Program-made: the position numbers and the translations under genes | DNA from: Helianthus annuus | Lineage: Eukaryota > Streptophyta > Magnoliopsida > Asterales > Asteraceae | Assembly (NCBI RefSeq): GCF_002127325.2 | Contig: NC_035443.2 | Span: 120,804,462-120,868,461 of the forward strand | Direction of reading: 5' to 3' | Length of the DNA stretch: 64,000 bases | Notes under the pieces: model-generated | The model's input: only the letters and a program-made list of their open reading frames with translations | Told to the model about the DNA's origin: nothing | Database searches by the model: none | In this document: piece by piece, positions 44,222-55,943 of the stretch | Numbering within the stretch: the stretch's first letter is position 1 | Layout of the letters: the number at the start of each line of letters is the position of its first letter

Positions 44222-46116
44222 ATCGGTGTGAGAGAAATAGTTTTTTCCACTACATGGCAAATATTCTGAATTGTAAATGTGACAGTCTGCCTTTGTTTAT
44301 TTGGGGTTAAAGTGGGAGGTAACATGAATTTGATCTCAAACTATGCTCCGGTTACTGAGACGTTTGAGTCTCGTATATCTCTGTGGAAAGCTTTGACATT
44401 ATCTATTGGGGGGGGGGGACGACACTCATCAAATCCGTTCTAGATAGCCTTCCATGTATTACTTCTCATTATACGGCGCCCAAACATATCTTAAACAAAC
44501 TGGAAAGCCTTCGAAAACAATTTTTCTGGGACGGTTCGGGAAACAACTCAAAGATGAGTTGGGGTAAATGGTACAAGGTTATTTCACCAGCTTCAAGTGG
44601 ACTTGGATTCGGATCCTTACAAGACATGAATTTGATTCTTATAACTAAATGGGCATAGCGAATCAATATGGAAAGAAATAGGCTATGGAGAATTGTGATC
44701 GATGCCACACATGCCAAACTAAACATTGGATCCTTCCGGTCAGAAATGGTTGGTCCGGGTCATGGAGCTCGATTGCAAAAACAGTTCAATCTCTTGCTAA
44801 AGATGAGGTCTCTATAAACAAAATCGTTAAAGACGAAGTTGGTAATGGTGGCCAAATTAATTTCTGATCCGAGTGATGGATTGGTGAATCCCCTCTCCAA
44901 GTTATGTTCCAGCCATCTATAATTTAGAGAAGATTAAAGGCTCCTAGGTAAAACACCGTATTGTGCATTACGGGTCGAACATAGCAATAAATTGGTGCTG
45001 GCGTCACGAACCGGATTCAATTTAAGAGGTTAAGGAGTTGTTTCAGTGTTGTGATCTCTTGTTCCAGTTTGTGTTATCAAATAGAGCGAACATCTAGAAA
45101 TGGGGAGCAACTTCGGACGATATTTTTTCAGTAAAATCTCTCTGTCGGCTCATCTCGGATAGGAGATGGGTTGCAGCGCAACATGTATTTGAATGGGTTC
45201 CTTGGGTTACAAAAGTGAAAATCTTCTGTTGGTGTGCAAGCATGGATCGTCTCCCAACACCCATGGCTTTGGAACATCGCAGGATCGCAATACAGTCACC
45301 ATTATGCAAGCTTTGCGGGTCGGTCGATGAGTCGCTGGATCACCTCCTTACCGGTTGCTATATAGCAAGTGCGGTTTGGCATGGAATATCAAGTGGGTGC
45401 AGATCCCTCAAATCTAAACAATGGATCTCTTCCAAATATACAAACAGGTTCCTGGATCAAAGGTTAAAAAGACTATGGTGAAAACTATAATTCTACTATC
45501 ATTCTGGCTTATATGGAAGACTCGAAACGATGTGGTATTCTTAAGCAAAAAGGCGATTCCATCTAAGAGGATTGGTGAGATTAAAACAATAGGATTTTTA
45601 TGGGTAAAAATCAGATCCAAACATCCATCACTGGAGTCAGATCAATGGTGCAGTTTTAATTTCCTGTAAAACCATGTGTAGTGGAAGGGGAAGATAATGC
45701 CCCCACCCTAGGACATTTTACGCCATGTGGCGGTCCAGTCAGTAAAGAGACATTATTGGGCGTTTTCTAAAATGGGTGTAGTGGGAATGGGGCATTATTG
45801 GGCAATATGTTTTGTAGTAAATAAAATAAAGAAAAAACACCTAAAAATCTTATTGGCTAAGCAAATGAAATCTCTAACCTGATTGGTCAACATTTCCCCT
45901 CTTTAGCGTTTTTCAAACCACGCCAAGGGGGCTTTTTTCGCAAATAATGCCCAATAACGCCGGGGTGTAATGGTTTGGGGGGCTTTTTTGGCCTTTTTTT
46001 TGATTTTTTTTTAAAAAAACGCACCACTACGGGGGTCTAAGTATTTGTATGTATCATGTAATCTTTGGTTTCTAGCTTTTGCCAGTGCTTCTTAATAAAA
46101 TAGGCGTTCAAAAAAA
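44222..46116 (+). pseudogene. 5'-truncated LINE: RT C-terminus and zf-RVT
   Basis: The plus strand encodes decayed plant LINE ORF2. It begins in the reverse transcriptase thumb region (N-Y-A-P-V-T-E-T-F-E-S-R-I-S-L-W-K-A, then T-L-I-K-S-V-L-D-S-L-P and F-F-W-D-G-S) with several frame changes. A G-run at 44407-44417 sits where the family has G-G-R. The zf-RVT domain follows at 45100-45480 (F-E-W-V-P-W-V-T-K-V-K-I-F-C-W, C-K-L-C-G-S, D-H-L-L-T-G-C). The tail ends in an A run near 46110. A MITE-like insertion interrupts the 3' part. Stops and frameshifts throughout make it inactive. Element 2 inserted next to its left edge. Confidence 0.8.
45668..46045. mobile_element. MITE-like insertion in the LINE 3' end
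   Basis: The ends share GTAGTGG (left) and CCACTAC (right). The interior has repeated GGGCATTATTGGGC words and the inverse GCCCAATAACGCC near 45949. There is no coding capacity. The exact ends and target duplication are not resolved. Confidence 0.4.
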
Positions 46117-46594
46117 AGTTAGCTATTTGATATGTGTTCGAATAAGTTAGCTTGGATAGCAATTTGGTTATCATATATAGATGGTTCGAGTTATGAATTC
46201 AACATGAGTTTGTAATCAGTTTTAAAGTTATATTTTTCTAGTTAATAAGAATGAAAGTTATTTAATCCAAATTCATCGTATCTTATTCGGTTTAGTATTC
46301 AATTAGGAACTGAAATTTGTTAGGAAAAATCATAATAGAAACGGCTAGAGTATGTATTAGCTATAGTTTTTATTTTTTTTATTTTTTATTTTTTTCGTTT
46401 TTAAATCTTTTTCTAAATATAAAGTTAATATTATTTAAATTTAAGATATTACATCCTAGATGGTTTGAAGCAAAGTTTTTACTTGATTTATAATTTACAA
46501 GAAATGCTCCAGTAAACAATGCTTTTCACATGAACACCAAGTTAAATAAATTCTATACCACAACAAAAAAAATATGGATTTAAGTTATCTAATA
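46117..46594. other. AT-rich spacer
   Basis: No gene or repeat recognised. Confidence 0.5.
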
Positions 46595-49418
46595 CAGTAA
46601 ACTTCCGTTTTGTTCCCTATGGTTTGGTCATTTTAACGGTTTTACCCCAAACCTTTAAAAATAGCCATTTTCCTCCAATAGTTTGCTATCGTTTTTCCCT
46701 TTTGCTCCCTGCCTCTAACTCTATCCAAATTGTCTGTCTTTCCATTTTGCTCCCTGCAGGGAGCAAAATGGAAAAACCATAGGAAACTATTAGAGGAAAA
46801 TGACTATTTTTAAAGGTTTAGGGTAAATCCATTAAAGTGACCAAACCACAGGGAGCAAAACGGAAGTTTACTCTATCTAATAATTAGTTAACTAGTGATT
46901 GGAGAACCCCTCAAAGTAAACTAAATAAATTCTAATTCTTTCACTCACAACCACTTTTTATACTTTTTATATTTTAAAAACACCACATACAAAATTTGAT
47001 ACCATGGATGTAAATACTCTTACACCATCATATTATAAAATGAATGTCACATAATTGTTATATCATCGAACTACTTTCACTCATTTTTTTTCACTGCATC
47101 CTGTTCTTGTTTCATTATCCTTTCACTAACCACCACTCATTAAAATAATAATTCAATTGTACATACTAATAACTTAAAAAAGAAGATGGGTAAAGTGTAA
47201 AAAAATTTGATTGTCACTTTTTTCCACTGCATCATGTTTTTATTTCACCCTCTTTCACTAACCCACACCCATTAAAATAACTTTAACGGTTTCACCCTCT
47301 TTCATTAACCCGCACCCAGTAAACTTCCGTTTTGCTCTTTGTGGTTTGGTCACTTTAACGTTTTGTCCCAAACCTTTAAAAATAGCCATTTCCTCCAATA
47401 GTTTGCTATGGTTTATCTGTTTTGCTCCCTGCCTCTAACTCCATCCAAATTGTCTGTCTTTTCATTTTGCTTCCTGCAGGGAGCAAAATGGAAAAACATA
47501 GCAAACTATTGGAGGAAAATGGCTATTTTTAAAGGTTTGGGGCAAAACCGTTAAAGTCACCAAACCACAGGGAGCAAAACGGAAGTTTACTCTATCTAAT
47601 AATTAGTTAACTAGTGATTGGAGAACCCCTCAAAGTAAACTAAATAAATTCTAATTCTTTCACTCACAACCACTTTTTATACTTTTTATATTTTAAGAAC
47701 ACTACAGAATTTGATACCATGAATGTAAATACTCTTACACCATCATATTATAAAATGACTGTCACATAATTGTTATATCATCGAACTACTTTCACTCATT
47801 TTTTTCACTGCATCCTGTTCTTGTTTCATTATCCTTTCACTAACCATCACTCATTAAAATAATAATTGAATTGTACATACTAATAACTTAAAAAAGAAGA
47901 TGGGTAAAGTGTAAAAAAATTTTATTGTCGCTTATTTCCACTGCATCATGTTTTTATTTCACCCTCTTTCACTAACCCGCACCCAGTAAAATAACTTTAA
48001 CGGTTTCACCCTCTTTCGTTAACCCGCACCCAGTAAACTTCCGTTTTGCTTTCTGTGGTTTGGTCACTTTAACGGTTTTGCTCCAAACCTTTAAAAATAG
48101 CCATTTTCCTCCAATAGTTTGCTATGGTTTTTCCGTTTTGCTCCCTGCCTCTAACTCCATCCAAATTGTCTGTCTTTCCATTTTGCTTCCTCAAGGGAGC
48201 AAAATGAAAAAACATAGCAAACTATTAGAGGAAAATGGCTATTTTAAAGGTTTGGGGCAAAACCGTTAAAGTCACCAAACCACAGGGAGCAAAACGGAAG
48301 TTTACTCTATCTAATAATTAGTTAACTAGTGATTGGAGAACCCCTCAAAGTAAACTAAATAAATTTTAATTCTTTCACTCACAACCACTTTTTATACTTT
48401 TTATATTTTAAGAACACTACAGAATTTGATACCATGAATGTAAATACTCTTACACCATCATATTATAAAATGACTGTCACATAATTGTTATATCATCGAA
48501 CTACTTTCACTCATTTTTTTAACTGAATCCTGTTCTTGTTTCATTATCCTTTCACTAACCACCACTCATTAAAATAATAATTGAATTGTACATACTAATA
48601 ACTTAAAAAAGAAGATGGGTAAAGTGTAAAAAAATTTGATTGTCACTTTTTTCCACTGCATCATGTTTTTGTTTCACCCTATTTCACTAACCGGCACCTA
48701 TTAAAATAACTTTAACGGTTTCACCCTCTTTCATTAACCCGCACCCAGTAAACTTTCGTTTTGCTCCCTGTGATTTGGTCACTTTAACGGTTTTGCCCCA
48801 AACTTTTAAAAATAGCCATTTTTTCTCCAATAGTTTGCTATGGTTTTTTCCCTTTTGCTCCCTGCCTCTAACTCCATCCAAATTGTTTGTCTTTCCATTT
48901 TGCTTCCTGCAGGGAGCAAAATGGAAAAACATAGCAAACTATTGGAGGAAAATGGCTATTTTTAAGGGTTTGGGGCAAAACCGTTAAAGTGACCAAACCA
49001 CAGGGAGCAAAACGGAAGTTTACTCTATCTAATAATTAGTTAACTAGTGATTGGAGAACCCCTCAAAGTAAACTAAATAAATTCTAATTCTTTCACTCAC
49101 AACCACTTTTTATACTTTTTATATTTTAAAAACACCACATACAAAATTTGATACCATGGATGTAAATACTCTTACACCATCATATTATAAAATGACTGTC
49201 ACATAATTGTTATATCATCGAACTACTTTCACTCATTTTTTTCACTGCATCCTGTTCTTGTTTCATTATCCTTTCACTAACCACCACTCATTAAAATTAT
49301 AATTGAATTGTACATACTAATAACTTAAAAAAGAAGATGGGTAAAGTGTAAAAAAATTTGATTGTCACTTTTTTCCACTGCATCATGTTTTTGTTTCACC
49401 CTCTTTCACTAACCCGCA
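46595..49418. repeat. Four-unit tandem array (about 715 bp each) containing foldback hairpins
   Basis: Units start at about 46595, 47317, 48031 and 48746 (spacing 722, 714, 715 bp) at the word CAGTAAACTTCCGTTTTGC or a variant. In each, about 280 bp form a near-perfect hairpin (CCGTTTTGCTCCCTG... mirrored by CAGGGAGCAAAACGG). The remaining 430 bp ('ctaataattagttaactag', 'ttgttatatcatcgaacta') are highly conserved between units. The frames at 48060, 48687 and 48775 translate the hairpin and are not genes. The hairpin resembles the foldback at 3724-4136. Confidence 0.9.
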
Positions 49419-50136
49419 CTAATTAAAATAATAATTGAATTATATAAACTAAAAACTTTTGAAGAAAAAACACTTTTAACCGAAATATTGGTAGGGTGGG
49501 GGGGGGGGGGTATGCAACCTTGGTTTCCTCTAAGCTACACCACTACCCCTTTTCAAACTACATGGGGAGGTGTATAACCCCCTCCACGGGGCCACATGAA
49601 GGGCCGTTATACCATAAGGCATGGGTTTAGGGAGAGGGTTTCTTTCTTGCAGATAAGAAAAAAAATGACATGTTACAAAACAAGTCAAAACTTCCATGGT
49701 TTGTAACCGAGTTGTACCATACAAGTGAAGAAGCCTAAACCCATGTGGGTGTAAAGGTAACATGCACATGCAAACAAAGATTTGAACCTATCAAAACCAC
49801 TCCTTTATTGTTGAGTGTTGACCCAACATAATCTCATCTACCTTCCAACACAAGAATCAATTGGAAGCCAGCTCAGTGTAGAGTACCCAAAACCCTAACT
49901 GTACCCCTAAATGGGCCAAACATTCATCTATGTGCAGGGGCAAATATGTCATAACACTATAATTCATCAATACAACATAATGAGGATTGTGTTCATGCTA
50001 TTTATACATAGTAGGTAAGATATCTATTACTTTCAACATTCATTTAGAAAATACAATGAGCCCCCACTGAAAAAATAAATAAATAAGTAAACAGTGAATT
50101 TATAACATATTTATATAAGTACTAGTCAGGCGGGAT
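49419..50136. other. Unrecognised sequence
   Basis: No gene recognised. It has a G-run at about 49498-49510. The minus frame 49530-49769 has no known motif. Two 'cccatgtgg'/'ccatgggt'-type phrases suggest an old repeat. Confidence 0.4.
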
Positions 50137-50152
50137 ATATATATATATATAG

Positions 50153-50376
50153 AGAGAAAGTATAATGTATAAAACGGCTTAACCTACATTAACATACGCG
50201 ACAGAATTTATAACGTGCGTAATTATTTTTTCACCATTATAACGTGCGTGATTATCACCTCCATGCGTGATTATCACCCAAAAACTGATCCCATGCGTGA
50301 TTATTGCCCAGATCTGATGGTTGAGCGCGTCGCGTACGTGAAGTAGGATAAGGACTTTTGTATGTTAACCTTTCCC
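50153..50376. mobile_element. TA-flanked inverted-repeat element, 'cgtacattacgg' family
   Basis: Sits between (TA)n tracts (50137-50152, 50377-50391). Contains about five GCGTGATT words like the relatives at 7950 and 60337. The termini are more decayed than in the copy at 7950. Confidence 0.65.
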
Positions 50377-50395
50377 TATATATATATATATAAAT

Positions 50396-50799
50396 ATAGG
50401 AAGGGTTTAAATGAGAACGCTAAATATTGTGAGAACCGTGAGAACAAATGAAAAAACGGCGAGAACTTGGTCAAACACGAATCAAATTCAAAATTTTTTT
50501 CTACACTTATCATTATTATTCGAATACAATGTTAGAAATTTAATTTACACGTTTAAATTTACGTGAATTCGTAAATAAACAAAATTTACACATGTGTAAG
50601 TTTGCCATTTACACATGTGTAAATTTGTTATATTTACACATGAGTAAAAAATCTAAAAAGAGTGATTTTGAAAGGGGAAATGAATTATTTGATGTTGTAT
50701 GTTAATTACAATGAGGTTTGTATTAAAAAATGGTTTTGATTGGTTTATTCATTCGTTCTCACGGTTCTCGCAATATGTAGCGTTCTTAAGATAACCCTC

Positions 50800-50811
<12 letters not shown>
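50396..50811. mobile_element. TA-flanked foldback element, 'gagaacgctaaatatt' subfamily
   Basis: The left end has GAGAACGCTAAATATTGTG and GAGAACCGTGAGAAC, matched in reverse complement at the right end (about 50750-50805). The interior repeats TACACATGTGTAAAT three times. It is an inverted relative of 51291-51718. Confidence 0.8.

Positions 50812-50842
<31 letters not shown>
50812..50842. repeat. (TA)n tract
   Basis: Separates two foldback elements. Confidence 0.95.
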
Positions 50843-50845
<3 letters not shown>

Positions 50846-51268
50846 AGAAGATCATGCGAGAACCACCTCTTATTGTGAGAACCGCGAGAACCAATGTGAA
50901 CACACCAAAAATGCCTAAAAATAGCTAAAAATCACACATTTTTTTTTTTAGTATTTTTTATATAAAAATCGCTACTTTTCGAAGCCAAAAAAAAAAAAAA
51001 TTAAAAAAAAAATTTTTTTTTGCCCACTAAAAGTAGCGATTTGAGCATAAAAAATATTTAAAAATTTTTTTTTTTAGATTTTTTTTTGATTTTTTTGATT
51101 TTTTAAGATTTTTTTAGGTTTTTTTGGGGGGGGGTGGGGGGGGGGGGTTTAGGTTTTTTTTTAGGGGGGGGGGGTGGGGGTTAGGTTTTTTTTTAGCTAT
51201 TTTAGGTTGTGTTCACATTGGTTCTCAAGGTTCTCACAATAAGGGTGGTTCTCGCATGAGCCCCTCCC
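50843..51268. mobile_element. TA-flanked foldback element with G-run tip
   Basis: The termini GCGAGAACCACC...GAGAACCGCGAGAACC are mirrored at 51215-51260. The arms contain long A and T runs, and the tip side has G runs at 51126-51147 and 51163-51180. Same family as 6948 and 60750. Confidence 0.8.
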
Positions 51269-51290
51269 TATATATATATATATATATATA

Positions 51291-51715
51291 GGGGAGGGTT
51301 ATCTTGAGAACGCTAAATATTGCGAGAACCGTGAGAACGGATGAAAAAACAATCAAAACCAATTTTTTTTTATACAAACCTCATTGTAATTAAGATACAA
51401 CATCAGAACAAGAATTTATAACATCAAATAATTCATTTCTCATTTCAAAATCATTCTTTTTAGATTTTTTACACATGTGTAAATATAGCAGATTTACACA
51501 TGTGTAAATGGCAAACTTACACATGTGTAAATTTTCTTTATTTATGAATTTACGTAAATTTAAACGTGTAAATTGAATTTCTAACATTGTATTCGAATAA
51601 TAATGATAAGTGTAGAAAAAAATTTTGAATTTGAATTGTTTATGACCAAGTTCTCATGGTTTTTTCTTTTGTTCTCACGGTTCTCACAATATTTAGCGTT
51701 CTCATTTAAACCCTC

Positions 51716-51718
<3 letters not shown>
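51291..51718. mobile_element. TA-flanked foldback element, inverted copy of 50396-50811
   Basis: The termini GAGAACGCTAAATATTGCG and mirrored right end at about 51670-51715, with three TACACATGTGTAAAT words, match the copy at 50396 in reverse complement. Confidence 0.82.

Positions 51719-51808
<90 letters not shown>
51719..51808. repeat. 90 bp (TA)n tract
   Basis: Pure TA run. The frames through it encode Tyr-Ile repeats and are not genes. Confidence 0.97.
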
Positions 51809-51809
<1 letters not shown>

Positions 51810-52252
51810 GGTCGAGATTTAGAGAAAACGCTCAAAAGTGTGAAAACGGTGAGAACGCTTATCGATCATCCGATCAAAACAATCTATGGACTAGATTGGC
51901 GCGGTGATATTTTCGTAAATAACATCAATTTTATTACGTGGACGCGCTTCATTAATGGTTAAAGCGTCTTTTGACTACTCCAAACAAAACGCCATCTCAT
52001 GAAAATAAAACGCCAAAACAAAAGTCATACTGCATTATGCTAAAAACGCTATTAGATATAAAACGCCAAAATTAATTATAGTAAAATCACGCCTAAAAAA
52101 ACTGCCAAAAAATCCTATATATACAACAACTCAGACATTAAATTAAAAATACACAAAACAAAACCCCAAACGCCATATTTAATATATACCATTAGACTGA
52201 TAAACGCCAGAAACCCCAAACATCAAATATATTGCTGTCAATAAAGTGTAGC

Positions 52253-52783
52253 TGTATGGTGTGTACATCTGCTGATTACGTCTTGTATCGAGTCATTGTC
52301 TTAGAACGTTAGATCTGGGATCGAAATACGAGAAATAGTGAGATTGTATAGGTTTTAGATAGTTGGGTCGCTCTTAGAGTCAAATTTAGGTTCATGGATC
52401 GCTCATTGGACCATTAAGAGTTTGGACCGCTCGAGCGGACATGTTTGGACCGCTCGAACGGCAAACCAGCTTGGACCGCTAATATGGCTTGTGTGTTGGA
52501 CCGCTTTAGTGTCAACAACATGGACCGCTCATTGGACCATGTCCAATAAGCGGTCCCAGCACTCTATATATAGTTCAAAAGGCGATCTCAGTTGTAACGT
52601 GGAGTAGAAATCGTGCCGAAGGTCTGCCGGTGCGAGATTTGAGCTGTAAACGTTTGAAATCAATAAACAAGTAGTTAAAAAGTGATTTGCCTGCTGTTTC
52701 TACCTTAGTTTCTTGTTATTCCGCACCTGAAACCAAGGAGAAAGCCTCTGAACGACTCGTTCGGGTCAGCACACGATCCTACA
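52253..52783 (+). repeat. 5' LTR of element 3
   Basis: Contains repeated GGACCGCT words, a TATA box at 52565-52572 and AATAAA near 52664. The frame 52422-52607 translates the words and recurs identically in the 3' LTR; it is not a gene. Confidence 0.88.
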
Positions 52784-52785
52784 AT

Positions 52786-52797
52786 TGGTATCAGAGC
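52786..52797 (+). other. Primer binding site of element 3, first copy
   Basis: TGGTATCAGAGC, a perfect initiator tRNA-Met site. The second copy is at 53377-53388. Confidence 0.9.
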
Positions 52798-53376
52798 TCA
52801 GGAGGAGGTTCTCTGCAGAAATCAGCTGGTTTTCGTCACTTTTTCTTACTTCTACACCTTCTTTTTCTGATTCGAGAAGATTTCACGGTCGAAATTCGTT
52901 CAAAAGCTCAGAGATTGTGCAAATTAGTACCGTGACAAATCCTGGAAAGTTTCAGATCAAAATTAAAAGTTTAACTGGGTGAAATGTGGATTTGATTATG
53001 GACCGCTCGATCGGACTACTCTGAAATCGCTTATCCGGATCAAATCAAGGATCGCTCTTCTGGTCGGACCGCTTATTCGTACGTATTTGGACCGCTTTAG
53101 TGTCAACAACATGGACCGCTCATTGGACCATGTCCAATAAGCGGTCCCAGCACTCTATATATAGTCCAAAAGGCGATCTCAGTTAGAACGTGGAGTAGAA
53201 ATCGTGCCGAAGGTCTGCCGGTGCGAGATTTGAGCTGTAAACGTTTGAAATCAATAAACAAGTAGTTAAAAAGTGATTTGCCTGCTGTTTCTACCTTAGT
53301 TTCTTGTTATTCCGCACCTGAAACCAAGGAGAAAGCCTCTGAACGACTCGTTCGGGTCATCACACGATCCTACAAT

Positions 53377-53388
53377 TGGTATCAGAGC
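53377..53388 (+). other. Primer binding site of element 3, duplicated copy
   Basis: Identical TGGTATCAGAGC inside the tandem duplication, preceded by an LTR-like end CTACAAT. Confidence 0.85.
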
Positions 53389-53569
53389 TCAGGAGGAGGT
53401 TCTCTGCAGAAATCAGCTGGTTTTCGTCACTTTTTCTTACTTCTACACCTTCTTTTTCTGATTCGAGAAGATTTCACGGTCGAAATTCGTTCAAAAGCTC
53501 AGAGATTGTGCAAATTAGTACCGTGACAAATCCTGGAAAGTTTCAGATCAAAATTAAAAGTTTAACTGG

Positions 53570-53915
53570 GTGAAATGTGGATTTGATTATGGACCGCTCG
53601 ATCGGACTACTCTGAAATCGCTTATCCGGATCAAATCAAGGATCGCTCTTCTGGTCGGACCGCTTATTCGTACGTATTTGGATCGCTCATCCGGACGGTT
53701 GAACCGCTCATTCGACCGGTTCAGGCTCGCTTATTCGGACGTCTGAACCGCTTATCTGACTGGATCAGGCCCGCTTATCCGGACAACTTCTCGAACCGCT
53801 TATCTGGACCGATACTGAATCGCTTATTCAGACATTTGGTGGATCGCTTATTTGGATCGCTCATCTGGACAAACTTGGTTCGCTTATTCGTCACAGTGTT
53901 TGAAAAACGTGTTAT
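53570..53915 (+). repeat. Leader array of GACCGCTTAT(T/C)CGGAC words
   Basis: About 15-20 variants of GACCGCTTATCCGGAC, GGATCGCTCATCTGGAC and similar occur between the PBS copies and the gag start. The same vocabulary fills the LTR of this element. Many contain or nearly form palindromes with their complement GTCCAATAAGCGGTCC. Confidence 0.9.
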
Positions 53916-53921
53916 TGAATC

Positions 53922-55943
53922 ATGGATTTCAATCTCGTTAACAGGACTCAAGAAACACTTGATAGAATAATAATATTAAAGAATGATTTTGATTCATTTT
54001 CAGGTTTTCCAGGAGAGAGTACAAGAAGTGTCATTGAGAGATACAAACATCTTGTTCGTTCAATGTCTGATTTAAATATTACAAAAGAACCAAAAGAGTG
54101 GATTGAAAAATTTATCAGTGCGTTACCGAAAGAAGAATGGGAAGATTATGTCTTGAACTTGAAAAGTTCTAGAGAATTTTCTCAACTGACAATTACTCCA
54201 CTCATTAAAAGGATTGAAGAACAGATGGAGATCAAAGATAAGAAAAAGAAAGAAAAAGCAGTAAAAGTCAAAGAATCTGGGAAGAATGAATAGTCAAGGT
54301 CTGCTTCAGTATGTTCAAAGTGTCATAACTTCAAGACAGTCAATGACAAACTTGTGAAGGATGCAGAAAGTTTGACATCTGAAGTCAAAAAGTTGAAACA
54401 CGAGAAGCATACTACTGAAAAACAGATTCTTATAGTTCAGAGTATTTGTGAGAAGCTGAAAGCTGAAAATGTTAAACTGTTGGATAGTGTGAACAGTTTG
54501 ACATTAGAGAACAAAGGTTTGAAAGAAAATGAAAAGGTTTTTGAAAACAAACAGAAATCATCTGAAAATGAAGATTTCTAGATAAAATTGGAAAACAAAA
54601 ACCTAAAAGCGAATGAATCAAAATTTCAGGAACAGATAAAAGTTTTGATGAATGAAAAATCTGTTCTTGAAAATTTGAAGATTGAGAATGAGAAAACTAT
54701 CAAGTCTCATTTTGGGAGAATATCTCAGCTTGAAAGTGAAGCTGAGAATTCGAGGAACAAAATTGATGAACTTGAGAAGAAATTGAAAGGTTTTGTGACT
54801 AAATCTGACAGTTTGAGTTTTCCCTGTCCAAAACCACTCAATTCTATGCCGATAAGTGAAAAGATTGAAGATTGTGATGAGAAAACTGATGATGAAAATG
54901 AGGAATTTTATTCAGCAGATGAATCTGAGACAAAATCTGATGCTGAAATTAAGAAAAAGGAGAAATTTTTGAAGTTAAAAGAAAAATTTCAGAAAACTGT
55001 TTTACACTCGACTGAAAAGGGAGAATGCTCTAAGCAGAAACCTGTGAAGAAGATTGTAAAACAGAAACAAAAGATTAAAAATGGAGAAAAAATCTCATCA
55101 GTTCAATCATCCAATCACAATCAAAAATCAAAAGATTTAAAACTTAAAAATTCAAAAATTGCTGGGTGCAGGACAGATCATAGTGCTTCAAAGTCAAATA
55201 CAGCAAAGGTGAGGAAGGAATATCACCAAGCCAAACAATGCTTTGATCTGAGCATTTGGACTAAAAATGGTGATAGGTACGATAACAGAATGTGTTATAG
55301 TTGTGGATATCACGGACACATTGCTGTTAACTACCGATATTGGAGATATGAGACCAGGAGGTGCTATAACTGCAACATCAAAGGTCATATTGCCCAAGAT
55401 TGCCCGAGGAGATCAATGGGAAGATCAAGGGTTATGTCTCAGAAAGTGGCAAGAATTCCAGTCAAGGTCAAGCCCGAAGAACTAAAAGTTCGAGAACCAA
55501 AAGTTCAACAACCGAAAGTTCTAGAGACGAAAGTTAAACTTTCACAGGGGCAGAAAGACCGACTGAGGAAGAAGAGGAAGAAAGCGAGAGAATATCTCGA
55601 GAAGATTTTGTCCTCAGATTCACCAAATAGAAAGAGTAAAAGTTCTGATGAATCAATTTCCTCAATTGCAAAGTCTAGCAAGACAGATTCATCAGATACA
55701 AATCTGAGGACTAAAGAGGAAAAGAAGAAAAAGGAAAAGGTCGGCGATGAATCTGACAGATCAAAGTCGGACAAGCCACCTGCAGGCAATGATTCTGGTA
55801 TGGTAAAACCAGAGGAGCCATTGGTTGAGGTAAAAGTTGAGAATTCTAGTTTAGCAATGGATGATGCAAATTTTCCACCATTGTTGAGCAAGAATTCAAA
55901 ATCACCCAAGGTCAGTCAGGCTTGGGTGAAATTGTTTAAATAG
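53922..55943 (+). pseudogene. Gag of element 3 with two stops
   Basis: One frame of 674 codons from ATG 53922. It lacks about 120 N-terminal residues present in element 2 gag and starts near the UBN2 core (E-R-Y-K-H-L-V-R-S-M-S-D-L, W-I-E-K-F-I-S-A-L-P-K-E-E-W). A long Lys/Glu-rich coiled coil follows, then two zinc knuckles: the first (CYSCGYHGHIAVNY) has Tyr in place of the last Cys, the second (CYNCNIKGHIAQDC) is intact. The C-terminus (D-D-A-N-F-P-P-L-L, S-P-K-V-S-Q-A-W-V) matches elements 2 and 4. TAG stops at 54291-54293 and 54579-54581 split it. The last piece, 54588-55943, is open for 451 codons. Role inferred: particle and RNA-binding protein. Confidence 0.82.

Larger units (their letters stand above)
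52498..53679 (+). repeat. 591 bp tandem duplication (R/U5-PBS-leader)
   Basis: Copy 1 is about 52498-53088, copy 2 about 53089-53679, nearly identical. The junctions lie in the word TTGGACCGCT, which also occurs at other places in LTR and leader, pointing to unequal exchange or template jumping at that word. The copy places a second TATA box, AATAAA and PBS downstream. Confidence 0.93.

Noticed and set aside
48060..48987. Frames of 69-81 codons in the tandem array
   Set aside because: They are the two strands of the hairpin read as protein and recur in each unit.
49500..49800. Possible SINE or tRNA-derived sequence
   Set aside because: A box-A-like phrase (gtggtgtagcttagagg on minus) is present, but I find no box B at the right distance and no poly(A) or target duplication.
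51581..51962. Open frames rich in Tyr-Ile repeats (also near 6659, 50740, 60254)
   Set aside because: They translate (TA)n tracts and extend by chance into hairpin elements.
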